Source: CAVSZB01 sp964420395
GTDB taxonomy: Bacteria > Krumholzibacteriota > Krumholzibacteriia > LZORAL124-64-63
Reading direction: 5' to 3'
Assembly (NCBI GenBank): GCA_964420395.1
Contig: CAYQTJ010000001.1
Location: 1 to 64,000 of the forward strand
Length of the DNA stretch: 64,000 nucleotides
Part shown: in pieces, positions 1 to 8,785 of the stretch
Layout of the letters: each line of letters opens with the position of its first letter
Numbering within the stretch: the stretch's first letter is position 1
Position numbers and translations under genes: made by a program
The notes under the pieces: generated by a model
Databases searched by the model: none
What the model saw: only the letters and a program-made list of their open reading frames with translations
What the model was told of the DNA's origin: nothing

Positions 1-2
1 TG

Positions 3-1307
3 TTCGAGCGCGCCGCCTACTACTCGATGGCGAGCTTCGTCGTCATCTACCTCGGGCGGCTCGGGCTGGGCGAGTACTGGCCGAGCAACCTGAACGGCAC
101 GCTCTGGTTCCTGGTCTACTTCCTGCCGATCCTCTCGGGGACGATCGCCGACCAGGTCGGCTTCCGGAAGTCGCTGCTGTTCGCGTTCGTGCTGCTGGCG
201 GCGGGCTACTTCCTGATGGGCTATCCGGTCTGGTTCGGCGGGCAGACGCTCGCCCCGACGGTCGGCCGGGAAATGACGGCGGGGCAGGGGGTCCTGCTGC
301 CGGTGCTCATCGCCATCGTGCTGATCGGCATCGGCGGGTCCATCATCAAGCCGTGCATCAGCGGCACGGTCCAGAAGACGCACGCCGGCCGCGCCACGCT
401 CGCCTTCGCGATCTTCTACATGGTGATCAACATCGGCTCGCTGGTCGGGCGCGTGGTCGCCTACTACGTGCGTCACGTCTACGACAACCTGAGCTTCATC
501 TTCGCCGTGGCGACCGGTGCGGCGATCGTGGCGTTCTTCGTCGTCTTGTTCTTCTATCGCGACCAGGAGCGGCCGGCGGGCGAGCCGGCGCGTCCGCGCA
601 AGTCGCCCGGACAGGTCCTGCTGAACATGGTGCTGGTGCTGCGCAACGGGCGGTTCGCCCTGTTCCTGCTCGTGTCGTCCGGCTTCTGGTTCCTGTACAA
701 CCAGGTCTACAACGTGCTGCCGCTGTACGTGAAGCGGGTCGTGGAGACCGATCCGGCGATGGACCTGTACACCGCGGCCAATCCCATCACCATCGTCGCC
801 TTCCAGCTGCTGATCACGAAGCTGTTCGGGAAGATGCGGCCGATCCGCTCGATCGTCGTCGGCACGGTCATCATCGGCCTGTCGATGGTGCTCAACATCG
901 TGCCGATCTGGGCCGCGGGCGGCGTGCGGGCGCTGGCCATGAACTGGCTGCCGATCGGCTCGCTGTTCATCATCCTGACCGTGTCGCTCATCGCGTTCGG
1001 CGAGCTGTTCACCTCGCCCCGCACCTACGAGTGGATCGGCGCGCTGGCGCCGAAGGGGCAGGAGGGGCTGTTCCTCGGCTACGCGAACCTGCCGATGGCG
1101 ATCGGATCGCTCGTGGGGGGGCCGGTCGGCGCGGCCATCTTCAACGAAGTCATGGCCAAGGACGCGGTCGAGCTGCCCAACGGCCTGCTCGAGCTGCGTC
1201 CCGAGGCGGCCACGGCCGGCTGGCTGATCCTGATGACGATCGGCTTCCTGTCGGCGCTGAGCATGTGGCTGTACAACCGCTGGCTCGAGAAGCACCCCGG
1301 TGCGTGA
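3..1307 (+). CDS. POT/PTR-type MFS transporter, 5' end missing
   Basis: The reading frame is open from the window edge, so the true start lies upstream. The first visible residues (FERAAYYSMASFVVIYL) match the FER-x-x-YY motif of helix 1 of proton-dependent oligopeptide transporters. About 434 residues are visible, with repeated hydrophobic segments consistent with most of a 12-helix MFS fold. The family imports di/tripeptides or related solutes with protons across the inner membrane; the substrate here cannot be read from sequence. It ends 21 bases before the cyclophilin gene on the same strand, so the two may be co-transcribed. Confidence 0.8.
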   Translation, partial: FERAAYYSMASFVVIYLGRLGLGEYWPSNLNGTLWFLVYFLPILSGTIADQVGFRKSLLFAFVLLAAGYFLMGYPVWFGGQTLAPTVGREMTAGQGVLLPVLIAIVLIGIGGSIIKPCISGTVQKTHAGRATLAFAIFYMVINIGSLVGRVVAYYVRHVYDNLSFIFAVATGAAIVAFFVVLFFYRDQERPAGEPARPRKSPGQVLLNMVLVLRNGRFALFLLVSSGFWFLYNQVYNVLPLYVKRVVETDPAMDLYTAANPITIVAFQLLITKLFGKMRPIRSIVVGTVIIGLSMVLNIVPIWAAGGVRALAMNWLPIGSLFIILTVSLIAFGELFTSPRTYEWIGALAPKGQEGLFLGYANLPMAIGSLVGGPVGAAIFNEVMAKDAVELPNGLLELRPEAATAGWLILMTIGFLSALSMWLYNRWLEKHPGA

Positions 1308-1328
1308 ACCCACAAGGAGACGCTGACC

Positions 1329-1904
1329 ATGCAGGACATCGACGCCCTGGTCGCCGCCGCGAAGGCCGACACCGCGCAGGACGGCTGGCGCACCCGGCTG
1401 CCGAAGCCGAAGGCCGTCGCCTTCGCCCCCGGCAAGACCTACTTCGCGGACATGGCGACCAACAAGGGGCCGCTGCGCATCCGGCTGTTCACGGCCGAGG
1501 CGCCGATGCACGCCACGAGCTTCCTCTACCTCGCTCGGCTCGGCTTCTTCGACGGGCTGGCGTTCCACCGCGTGATCAAGGGCTTCATGGCGCAGGGCGG
1601 CTGCCCGCTCGGCACCGGCACCGGCGGGCCCGGCTACCGCTTCGACGGCGAGTTCACCCCGAAGCTGCGCCACGACCGTGCCGGCCTGCTGTCCCAGGCC
1701 AACGCCGGCCCCGGCACCGACGGCAGCCAGTTCTTCCTCACCTTCCTGCCGACCGCCTGGCTCGACGACAAGCACACGATCTTCGGCGAGGTCGTGGCGG
1801 GGCTGGAGACGCTGCAGGCGCTCGAAGCGGCCGGCTCGGAGCGGGGCACCCCGAAGGAGCCCCTGCGCATCGAACGCGTGAGCTGTGAGGTTGCGGAAGG
1901 CTGA
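1329..1904 (+). CDS. cyclophilin-type peptidyl-prolyl cis-trans isomerase
   Basis: A 191-residue protein with no signal peptide, so probably cytoplasmic. It contains the cyclophilin signatures FHRVIKGFMAQGG, then NAGPGTDGSQFFLTF and WLDDKHTIFGEV, in family order. These carry the catalytic Arg (in FHRV) and the Gln/Phe core (SQFF). It catalyses cis-trans isomerisation of Xaa-Pro bonds during protein folding. The start is preceded by AAGGAGACGCTGACC, a good ribosome-binding site. The N-terminal 40 residues before the domain are slightly longer than in minimal bacterial cyclophilins. Confidence 0.93.
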   Translation: MQDIDALVAAAKADTAQDGWRTRLPKPKAVAFAPGKTYFADMATNKGPLRIRLFTAEAPMHATSFLYLARLGFFDGLAFHRVIKGFMAQGGCPLGTGTGGPGYRFDGEFTPKLRHDRAGLLSQANAGPGTDGSQFFLTFLPTAWLDDKHTIFGEVVAGLETLQALEAAGSERGTPKEPLRIERVSCEVAEG

Positions 1905-1967
1905 GGGCCTAAGCGGCTTGATGACAATGCATTGGCAGAAATCGCACGCGCCGGCCGTTTTTGCAGT

Positions 1968-1997
1968 TTGGCTTCGCTGTTGATCTTGTGATATAAT
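1968..1997 (+). promoter_or_regulatory. sigma70-type promoter for the lamin-tail gene
   Basis: A perfect extended -10 (TG-A-TATAAT, hexamer at 1992-1997) lies 18 bases after TTGGCT (1968-1973). Transcription would start near 2004, giving a leader of about 90 bases before the ATG at 2094. It is the most consensus-like -10 in the window. A TGTGA-N8-TCACA arrangement (1987-2004) covers the -10. Confidence 0.7.
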
Positions 1998-2093
1998 CTT
2001 CACAGATGTCGCCTTGAACCCGGTGTCGCAATGGGGTAAACTGCCTAGCCGACAGTCTGCCGCGCACTGCGTACTCAGCCAAAGGAGAGCACC

Positions 2094-2786
2094 ATGAAGA
2101 AGCTTGCGATCGTGTTGGTCATTCTCGCGCTGGCCGCTCCGGCCTTCGCTGTCTCGCCCAACGTCCGCATCAGCCAGGTCTACGGCGGCGGCGGCTCCAC
2201 CTCCACGGCGCCGGTCCCCGCGTTCAACCAGGACTACGTCGAGATCTACAACGCCAGCAACAGCGCCGTTGACATCAGCAACTGGACGATCGAGTACGCC
2301 TCCAACACCGGCAACTGGGGCAGCTCCGCCGGGAACATCTTCACGTTCCCCGCCGGCACGACCATCCCGGCCTGCTCGTACATCCTGGTCGGCGGCGCCT
2401 GGGCGGCCACCTACACCGGCGCCCCTGTTCCCTACGACTTCGCCGGCCTGTTCGCGGCCAGCGCCACGGGCGGCAAGATCGCCCTGTTCAACGCCGTCAA
2501 CACGAACCTGGCCTGCGGCTCCGAGCTCCCCGGCACGCTGGTGGACAAGGTCTCCTACGGCACCACCGCCAACTGCGCCGAGGGCGCCAACACCGGCGCG
2601 TTGTCGACCGTGCTGGCCGCGTTCCGCAACCAGGGCGGCTACATGGACACCGACAACAACCTGGCCGACTTCACCATCGCCACGCCGGCGCCGCGCAACA
2701 GCCTGTCGCCGATCAACCAGGAGTGTGGCGTTCCGGTCGGCAACGAGGTCGAGAGCTGGGGTTCGCTGAAGGCGACCTACAAGTAG
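2094..2786 (+). CDS. secreted lamin-tail-domain protein with C-terminal SWG tag (paralogue 1)
   Basis: 230 residues. Residues 1-19 form a signal peptide (Lys-Lys, hydrophobic core, APAFA cleavage region). The mature part begins VSPNVRISQVYGGGGS and continues with DYVEIYNASN and ISNWTIEYAS, the pattern of the lamin-tail (LTD) beta-sandwich found in many bacterial surface proteins. The last residues are ESWGSLKATYK, a tail shared with the next gene and with the protein at 61896-62558. Its paralogue follows immediately, so this is a tandem duplication. The function is unknown; an envelope or extracellular role is inferred from the signal peptide. An extended -10 promoter precedes it and a strong terminator follows. 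Confidence 0.85.
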   Translation: MKKLAIVLVILALAAPAFAVSPNVRISQVYGGGGSTSTAPVPAFNQDYVEIYNASNSAVDISNWTIEYASNTGNWGSSAGNIFTFPAGTTIPACSYILVGGAWAATYTGAPVPYDFAGLFAASATGGKIALFNAVNTNLACGSELPGTLVDKVSYGTTANCAEGANTGALSTVLAAFRNQGGYMDTDNNLADFTIATPAPRNSLSPINQECGVPVGNEVESWGSLKATYK

Positions 2787-2832
2787 CGTCGGACGCGCGC
2801 CGTGGCGACGGGCGCCGCGCCCGCCGTGCCCC

Positions 2833-2870
2833 GGAAGCCCCCCTGTGCGCAGGGGGGCTTCCCTCTTCTC
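2833..2870 (+). terminator. intrinsic terminator after lamin-tail gene 1
   Basis: A perfect 12-bp stem (2833-2844 with 2851-2862, six-base loop) is followed by the pyrimidine stretch CTCTTCTC. It sits 47 bases after the stop codon and separates the two paralogues into different transcripts. Confidence 0.85.
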
Positions 2871-2892
2871 GCCACGTCCCAGGGCCGGCGGC

Positions 2893-2921
2893 TTGGAGGC
2901 GGAGGCGACTTGGGGTATCCT
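2893..2921 (+). promoter_or_regulatory. promoter for lamin-tail gene 2
   Basis: TTGGAG (2893-2898) and TATCCT (2916-2921) are separated by exactly 17 bases, just downstream of the preceding terminator and 60 bases before the ATG at 2981. Confidence 0.6.
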
Positions 2922-2980
2922 GGTCGGCGGCCCGCGCGCACCGCGCACCCCTGACGCTGCAGCCTGCGGAGGAATCGTCC

Positions 2981-3652
2981 ATGCGAACCCTGTCCACGCT
3001 CGTCCTCGTGACCCTGCTCTGCGGGGCGGCGCCGGTCGCCACCGCGGTCTCGCCCAACGTCCGCATCAGCCAGGTCTACGGCGGGGCCGGCAGCACCGGG
3101 GCCGTCTACAACGTCGACTACGTGGAGCTGTTCAACTTCTCGGACGTGGCGGTCAGCCTCGCCGGCTGGTCGGTGCAGTACGCCTCCTCCACCGGCACCT
3201 TCGGCTCCCTGCTGGCGTTCCCCGCCGGCACGGAGATCGCGCCCTGCGGCTACTACCTGATCGCCCTCGCGGGCGGCGCGGCCGGGGCGCCGTTGCCGGT
3301 CCTGCCGGACGCGGTCGGGACCATCGCCATGAGCGCCACCTCCGGCAAGGTCGCCCTCGTGCGCGCGACCACTGCCGTGGGGGCCTGCCCGCCGCCGCCG
3401 GCGATCACCGTCGACCTGGTGGCGTACGGCAGCGCCGCGACCTGCGCCGAGGCGCTGCCCGCGCCGACGCTCTCCGTCGCCAGCGCGGCCCTGCGCGGCG
3501 GCGGCGGCATGACCGACACCGACAACAACAGCATCGACTTCACGCTGGCCGTGCCGGCGCCGCGCGGCACCGGATCGCCGGTGAATTCGAACTGCCAGAC
3601 CGTCGCGACGGAGCCTGCGAGCTGGGGCGCCCTCAAGGGGCGCTACCGCTAG
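2981..3652 (+). CDS. secreted lamin-tail-domain protein with C-terminal SWG tag (paralogue 2)
   Basis: 223 residues from the ATG at 2981, which follows a GGAGG site; the frame is open further upstream, but only this start gives a signal peptide (residues 1-22, ending VATA). The mature protein begins VSPNVRISQVYGG like paralogue 1 and keeps its layout: DYVELFNFSD, a conserved Cys pair region, a TDTDNN loop near the end, and the tail ASWGALKGRYR. Divergence is substantial, so the duplication is not recent. The LTD fold and secretion are supported; the ligand or role is not known. Confidence 0.85.
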   Translation: MRTLSTLVLVTLLCGAAPVATAVSPNVRISQVYGGAGSTGAVYNVDYVELFNFSDVAVSLAGWSVQYASSTGTFGSLLAFPAGTEIAPCGYYLIALAGGAAGAPLPVLPDAVGTIAMSATSGKVALVRATTAVGACPPPPAITVDLVAYGSAATCAEALPAPTLSVASAALRGGGGMTDTDNNSIDFTLAVPAPRGTGSPVNSNCQTVATEPASWGALKGRYR

Positions 3653-3739
3653 CCGCGTCGCGGCCGGCCGAATTCGGCGTGTCATCGGGCCGCACGGATG
3701 CTACGATCCCCGCGGCTCAACCTCGCGCCGGAGACTGCG

Positions 3740-5638
3740 ATGACGACGCACAACCCCCTGGAACGGGACGCGGACGGGGTTGCCTCCGACCGGCGGGCGC
3801 GCCAGCGCCTGCTGCTGCACGAGCTCAAGGACCGCTCGCTCTGGTTCGTGCGGGTGCGCTGGTGGGTGCCGCCCGGCGTGGTCGCCGGACTCGGGCTCGG
3901 CCGGCTGCTGGGCGTGGGCCTGCCGGCGGTGCCGCTGCTGGGCGCCGCCCTGCTGGTGCTCGGCTACAACTTCTTCTTCCTGCGCTGGCACCGCCGGTTC
4001 GTCCACGAGCCGGAGATGCAGAGCGAGGAGACGCTGCGCCGGTTCACCCGGTGGCAGGTGGTCTGCGACTTCGGCACGATGTTCCTGCTCGTCCACTTCA
4101 CGGGGGGCGGGGGCAGTCCGTTCGTCTTCTTCTTCATCTTCCACGTGATCTTCGCGTCGATCCTCCTGCGCCACGGCACGGCGCACTGGTTCGCCTGCGC
4201 GGCGGCGCTCGGCATGGGGCTGCTCACGCTGGCCGAGAGCCAGGGCTGGCTGCCCGGCCACCCCCTGCTGTACCGCGACCAGCCGGTGAGCCTGACCGGC
4301 CGCACGCTCCCTTCGCTGTTCACCTGGGGCTTCTTCGCCGCCACGGTGCTGATCACCTCCTTCGCGACGACGAGCATCATGGAACTGGTCCGCCGGCGGA
4401 TCGCGCACCTGGCCGATCTGACCGAGACCGTGCTCGTCCTCAACCGCAAGCTGCAGAGCCTGCAGACGATCATGCAGACGATCGTGCGCAGCCGGCGCCT
4501 CGACACCGTGCTGGCCCTGGTCTGTTCGGAGCTCGCCAAGGTGATGGACGTGCAGGGCTGCTCCGTGAAGCTGCTGGCGGAGGACGGCCAGACCCTGCGT
4601 CTCGCCTCCTCGCACGGCCTGCCGCCGGGGCTGGAGGCGACGGGGGGGACGGAGGCGGCGCCGAGCCCGCTCAACCAGCGCATCCTCGCGGGCGAGCCGT
4701 TCGCGGCGGGGCAGGTCACGCAGGCGGAGCTGGCGCAGCTCGGCGAGGGATTCGCGGCGACGCAGCTCCAGTCGGTGCTCTTCGTGCCGCTGCGGACCGG
4801 CGGGCGGGTCATCGGCATCCTGGGCGCCTACTGCCGCGAGCCGGAGCGCTTCCGCCGCGACGACGTGGAGTTCATGGGCCTGGCGGCCGAGCTCGTGGCG
4901 ATCGCGCTCGAGAACGCGCGCGCCTACGAGGCCGTGGAGCAGGCGGGGCGCGAGCGGGAGCGTTTCACGTACCGCATCGCCCACAACCTGCGCGCGCCGC
5001 TGGCGGCGATGTCCAGCATGCTGACCGTCGTGCGCGACGGCTACATCGGCGAGGTCAGCGAGAACCAGCGCGAATACCTGCGGCGGGTCGAGCGGCGCGC
5101 CGGATCGCTGGGGCAGATGGTGAACGAGCTGCTGGTGCTGGCGTCGAACCAGGGGGAGCGGCGCCCCTTCGCGCGGGAGCGGGTCGACCTGGCGGCGCTC
5201 GCCGCCAAGGTGGGGCGCACCTTCCAGGAGAAGGCCGCCGAGCGCGGCCTGCAGTTCGTCATCCAGTCGGCCCCCGACGCCCCGTCGCCGCTGGGCGATG
5301 CCGGGCTGCTGGAGCAGGCGCTGGAAAACCTCGTCTCGAACGCGATCAAGTACACCCCGGCCGGCGGCCGGGTCACGGTGGCGCTCGCCCGCGCGCCCGA
5401 CGGCGGCGCGCGGATCGACGTCAGCGACACCGGCATCGGGATCCCCGAGCCGGCGCAGGCCAGCCTGTTCACCGAGTTCTTCCGCGCCGACAACGCGAAG
5501 CGGCTGGAGATCACCGGCACCGGCCTCGGCCTCGTGATCGTGAAGGACATCGTCGAGCGGCACGGCGGCGCCGTCACCTTCGAGAGCGCCGAGCAGCGCG
5601 GCACCACCTTCACGCTGCTCCTGCCGGCGGCGAGCTGA
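3740..5638 (+). CDS. membrane sensor histidine kinase with GAF domain
   Basis: 632 residues from the ATG at 3740 (an upstream in-frame ATG at 3698 lacks a ribosome-binding site). Five to six hydrophobic segments occupy residues ~25-215, followed by a coiled stretch and a GAF domain (~250-400). The HisKA helix has the phospho-acceptor in YRIAHNLRAPL (His415). The ATPase domain shows the N box NLVSNAIKYTP, G1 DTGIGIP and G2 GTGLGLVIVKDI. It autophosphorylates and would pass phosphate to a response regulator, but none is encoded nearby, so it is an orphan kinase here. The signal is unknown; a membrane-embedded sensor is inferred from the lack of a large extracellular loop. Confidence 0.92.
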   Translation: MTTHNPLERDADGVASDRRARQRLLLHELKDRSLWFVRVRWWVPPGVVAGLGLGRLLGVGLPAVPLLGAALLVLGYNFFFLRWHRRFVHEPEMQSEETLRRFTRWQVVCDFGTMFLLVHFTGGGGSPFVFFFIFHVIFASILLRHGTAHWFACAAALGMGLLTLAESQGWLPGHPLLYRDQPVSLTGRTLPSLFTWGFFAATVLITSFATTSIMELVRRRIAHLADLTETVLVLNRKLQSLQTIMQTIVRSRRLDTVLALVCSELAKVMDVQGCSVKLLAEDGQTLRLASSHGLPPGLEATGGTEAAPSPLNQRILAGEPFAAGQVTQAELAQLGEGFAATQLQSVLFVPLRTGGRVIGILGAYCREPERFRRDDVEFMGLAAELVAIALENARAYEAVEQAGRERERFTYRIAHNLRAPLAAMSSMLTVVRDGYIGEVSENQREYLRRVERRAGSLGQMVNELLVLASNQGERRPFARERVDLAALAAKVGRTFQEKAAERGLQFVIQSAPDAPSPLGDAGLLEQALENLVSNAIKYTPAGGRVTVALARAPDGGARIDVSDTGIGIPEPAQASLFTEFFRADNAKRLEITGTGLGLVIVKDIVERHGGAVTFESAEQRGTTFTLLLPAAS

Positions 5639-5724
5639 GCCATCCCCGATCGCCCGCGGCCGTAGTCCTACTGAAATTGCGGGCTTTTCTCGATTTTCCC
5701 GGCGCTTTGCTATCAATTCCGGCT

Positions 5725-5740
5725 TGTGAAGATCTTCACA
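5725..5740. promoter_or_regulatory. CRP/FNR-family operator upstream of the hydrogenase operon
   Basis: TGTGAAGATCTTCACA is a perfect 16-base palindrome that fits the CRP consensus TGTGA-N6-TCACA exactly. It ends 45 bases before the first ATG of the Hdr/hydrogenase operon. A related element (CTTGTGA...ATCTTCACAG) overlaps the promoter at 1985-2005. No CRP-family gene is in the window, so the regulator is inferred. Confidence 0.65.
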
Positions 5741-5785
5741 GCCGTCTTAAGCTCATTGCCTCATCGACAGCGAAAGCGAGGTCCT

Positions 5786-7639
5786 ATGGACGCCGTGGCG
5801 AGGGTTGGGGTTTACCTCTGCCGGCGGGGGACCGGCATCGCCGATGCGGTGGACTTCAAGGCGGTCGCCGGCCATGCCGCGAACCTCCCCGAAGTCGCGC
5901 TGGTCGAAGACCTGGGCGAGATGCCGAAGCTCGTCCCCGACGCGCTCACCGCGCGGATCCGCAAGGCCGGTCTGACCAGGCTCGTCATCGCCGGGGATTC
6001 CCCCGGCTTCTTCAAGCCGGCCTTCACGCGCGCCATGGCCGACGCCGGCGGCGACGCGTCGGAGGTCAGGCTGGCCTCCTTCCGCGAGCACGCCGCGGGG
6101 TTGCGCGACGCCACCGAGCGGGCGAAGGCGGTCGTCACCTGCGCGGTGCTCGGCGTCCCGTATGGCCTCGCCGCGGTGCCCAACGTGACCACGGTCCATC
6201 CGGACACCGTCGTCATCGGCGGGGGGGTGGCCGGCATCCAGGCCGCGCTCGAGATCGCCAATGCCGGCAAGAAGGTCTGGCTGATCGAGCGGACGCCAAC
6301 CATCGGCGGCCACATGGCGATGTTCGACAAGACCTTCCCCACCCTCGACTGCGCCGCCTGCATCCTCACGCCGAAGATGGTGGCCGTCGGCCAGCACCCG
6401 CAGATCGAGCTGCTGACGATGGCGGAGGTGCAGGAGGTGACCGGCCTGCCGGGCGACTACCGAGTCAGCGTGCTGCAGCATGCCAAGCGCGTGGTCGCCG
6501 ACGCTTGCGTGGCGTGCCACGCCTGCGCCGAGGTCTGCCCGGTCTCGGTGCCGAGCGAGTTCGACCACGGCGTCACGACGCGCAAGGCGATCTACATGGC
6601 GTTCCCGCAGGCCGTGCCGAACGCCTACGTCATCGACGCCGCCAACTGCATCCACGTGCAGAGCGACGGCCAGCGCTGCGGGGCCTGCCTGAAGAAGTGC
6701 GCCAAGGAGGCAATCCACTTCGAGGAGCGGGACCGGGTGATCGAGATCCAGGCGGGCAACATCGTGCTCGCCACGGGCTACGAGACCTTCGACGCCGGGC
6801 GCATCGAGCGCTACGGCTACGGGGTGCACCCCAACGTGCTGACGGCGCTCGAATTCGAGCGGCTCACCAACGCCTCCGGGCCCACCGGGGGGGCCGTGGT
6901 GATGAAGACGCAGCGGCACAACCGCCGCACGAAGCAGGACGAGTGGGTGTTCGACCAGGAGGGGCCGCGGCCGCAGAGCATCGCGATCATCCACTGCGTC
7001 GGCTCGCGTGACGCGAACTACAACGCCTATTGCTCACGCGTCTGCTGCATGTACTCCCTGAAGTTCGCGCACCTCGTGAAGGAGAAGCTGCCCGACGCGG
7101 CCTGCTACGAGTACTACATCGACATGCGGGCCTACGGGAAGGGCTACGAGGCGTTCTTCGAGCGGATCAAGGACGAAGGGGTGTTCGTGGTGCGCGGCCG
7201 CAGCGCCAAGGTCACCTCGCGGGAGGGACGCCTGATCGTGCGCGGGGAGGACATCCTCAGCGAGAAGCTGCTCGAGTTCCCCGTCGACATGGTGATCCTC
7301 GCCGTCGGTCTCGAGCCGGCGCCCGGCGCGGGGCTGCTGGCGGAACGGCTCGGCATCCCGCGCGACCCCGACGGCTGGTTCAGCGAGGCGGACTACAACA
7401 CCGATCCCACCGGCACCGAGCGCGGCGGCGTCTACGTGGCGGGCGTCTGCCAGGGGCCGAAGGACATCCCCGACACCGTGGCGCAGGCGTCGGCCGTGGC
7501 GGCCCGCGTGCTGCGCAGCATCGTCAGCGGCAAGGGGCGCGACAGCCGCGGCAATGTCTCGCTCGAAGAGGTCGTCTCGCGCGCCCGGGCGCGCGTCGAC
7601 GCGGCCGCCCGAACCGAAGGAGACGCGGCATGGCGGTGA
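5786..7639 (+). CDS. hdrA: HdrA-like flavin/iron-sulfur oxidoreductase subunit (first copy)
   Basis: 617 residues from the ATG at 5786; the frame is open to 5726, but the AGCGAGG site supports 5786. The FAD Rossmann motif is VVIGGGVAGIQAALEIA, followed by the HdrA hallmark FDKTFPTLDCAACILTPKM. Two ferredoxin-like Cys sets follow (CVACHACAEVCP and CGACLKKCAKEAI) and then the second half of the thioredoxin-reductase-like domain. The N-terminal HdrA iron-sulfur domain is present but decayed: it has CRRGTGI instead of CNCGTNI, and SPGFFKPAF where ACSPRMHEPTF is expected. The usual C-terminal two-cluster ferredoxin domain is absent. HdrA proteins split electron pairs at FAD. The product probably pairs with the second HdrA at 8786. 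Confidence 0.9.
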   Translation: MDAVARVGVYLCRRGTGIADAVDFKAVAGHAANLPEVALVEDLGEMPKLVPDALTARIRKAGLTRLVIAGDSPGFFKPAFTRAMADAGGDASEVRLASFREHAAGLRDATERAKAVVTCAVLGVPYGLAAVPNVTTVHPDTVVIGGGVAGIQAALEIANAGKKVWLIERTPTIGGHMAMFDKTFPTLDCAACILTPKMVAVGQHPQIELLTMAEVQEVTGLPGDYRVSVLQHAKRVVADACVACHACAEVCPVSVPSEFDHGVTTRKAIYMAFPQAVPNAYVIDAANCIHVQSDGQRCGACLKKCAKEAIHFEERDRVIEIQAGNIVLATGYETFDAGRIERYGYGVHPNVLTALEFERLTNASGPTGGAVVMKTQRHNRRTKQDEWVFDQEGPRPQSIAIIHCVGSRDANYNAYCSRVCCMYSLKFAHLVKEKLPDAACYEYYIDMRAYGKGYEAFFERIKDEGVFVVRGRSAKVTSREGRLIVRGEDILSEKLLEFPVDMVILAVGLEPAPGAGLLAERLGIPRDPDGWFSEADYNTDPTGTERGGVYVAGVCQGPKDIPDTVAQASAVAARVLRSIVSGKGRDSRGNVSLEEVVSRARARVDAAARTEGDAAWR

Positions 7640-8772
7640 TGGCGAATCCGAGGCTGGTCGGCGAGCTGGAGCATTATGGCGCGCAGGACGTGCTGAAGTG
7701 CTACCACTGCGGCAACTGCAGCGCCACCTGTCCCTTCTCGAAGGAGCCGTTCCTGTTCCCCCGCAAATCGATGCGGTACCTCCAGATGGGACTGGAGGAC
7801 AAGCTGAGGGGCAACCTCGAGCCGTGGCTCTGCTACTACTGCGGGGAGTGCTCGGACCAGTGCCCGCGCGAGGCGGAGCCGGGCGAGACCATGATGAGCA
7901 TGCGCCGCTGGCTCACCGCGCAGTACGACTTCACCGGCCTTTCGCGCCTGTTCTACCGCTCCTGGCGGATCGAGGCGGCGGCGATCGTGGTGGTGGCCCT
8001 GCTGACCGGTCTCGGCTTCTGGGCCTGGGGCACCGCGCACGGCGACATCCGGCAGTACGACGGGCCGCAGGCGTTCCTGGCCAGCTCGTTCGTCCACACC
8101 TTCGACTGGATCATGGCCGGCGTGCTCGGGACGCTGCTGCTCGTCAACTGCGCCCGCATGTGGTGGTTCACCATGGCGCGGCAGTCGCCGCGGGTGCCGC
8201 TGTCGGCCTACCTGCGCAAGGCGTGGCTGCTGCCGCTGCACTTCATGACGCAGAAGCGCTACCGCGAGTGCGAGTCGAAGCGGCCCTGGGCGGTGCACCT
8301 GGTCCTGATGCTCAGCTACCTGACGATGCTGGTGCTGATCATGTTCTTCCTGCACCAGGTGCAGCACGGCCCCGGAATCGACTGGCGCGTGCACAGCTTC
8401 GGGTACCTCGCGTCGGCCGGCCTGCTGGGCACCGGCATCTGGGCCCTGCGCGGGCGGCTGCGCCGGACGGAGACGCACTATCGGCATTCGCACGAGACCG
8501 ACTGGATCTTCCTGGGGATGCTCCTCTACGTGGCGGCGACCGGCGTGGCGCAGCACGTCCTGCACCGCGCCGGGCAGGGGCACGCGGCCAACATCCTCTA
8601 CCTCGCCCACATGATGGGCGTGGTGCCGATGCTGGTGCTCGAGGTGCCGTTCAGCAAGTGGGCCCACCTGGCCTACCGGCCGCTGGCCATGTACTTCTCC
8701 GAGCTGCAGGCGGAGGCGATCACGGTCCGCGACAGCGCGCCGCGGGCCGCGACCCAGGCGCAGGTCGCCTGA
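7630..8772 (+). CDS. qmoC: QmoC-like subunit: HdrC iron-sulfur domain fused to a membrane domain
   Basis: 380 residues. The ATG at 7630 has a GAAGGAG site and overlaps the end of hdrA by ten bases; a second in-frame ATG overlaps the hdrA stop (TGATG). Two HdrC-type [4Fe-4S] motifs, CYHCGNCSATCP and CYYCGECSDQCP, lie in the first ~90 residues. From residue ~115, five to six hydrophobic helices resemble the HdrE/QmoC cytochrome b-like module that exchanges electrons with menaquinone. Several His residues in the helices could bind haem. This subunit anchors the complex to the membrane and should be its quinone-reactive part. It is translationally coupled to its neighbours. Confidence 0.9.
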   Translation: MAVMANPRLVGELEHYGAQDVLKCYHCGNCSATCPFSKEPFLFPRKSMRYLQMGLEDKLRGNLEPWLCYYCGECSDQCPREAEPGETMMSMRRWLTAQYDFTGLSRLFYRSWRIEAAAIVVVALLTGLGFWAWGTAHGDIRQYDGPQAFLASSFVHTFDWIMAGVLGTLLLVNCARMWWFTMARQSPRVPLSAYLRKAWLLPLHFMTQKRYRECESKRPWAVHLVLMLSYLTMLVLIMFFLHQVQHGPGIDWRVHSFGYLASAGLLGTGIWALRGRLRRTETHYRHSHETDWIFLGMLLYVAATGVAQHVLHRAGQGHAANILYLAHMMGVVPMLVLEVPFSKWAHLAYRPLAMYFSELQAEAITVRDSAPRAATQAQVA

Positions 8773-8785
8773 CGGGAGGCGAAGC

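Noticed and set aside
2845..7011. 1388-codon open frame on the plus strand
   Set aside because: A shadow frame of the lamin-tail, kinase and HdrA genes caused by high G+C; it has no domains and Arg/Ala-rich composition.
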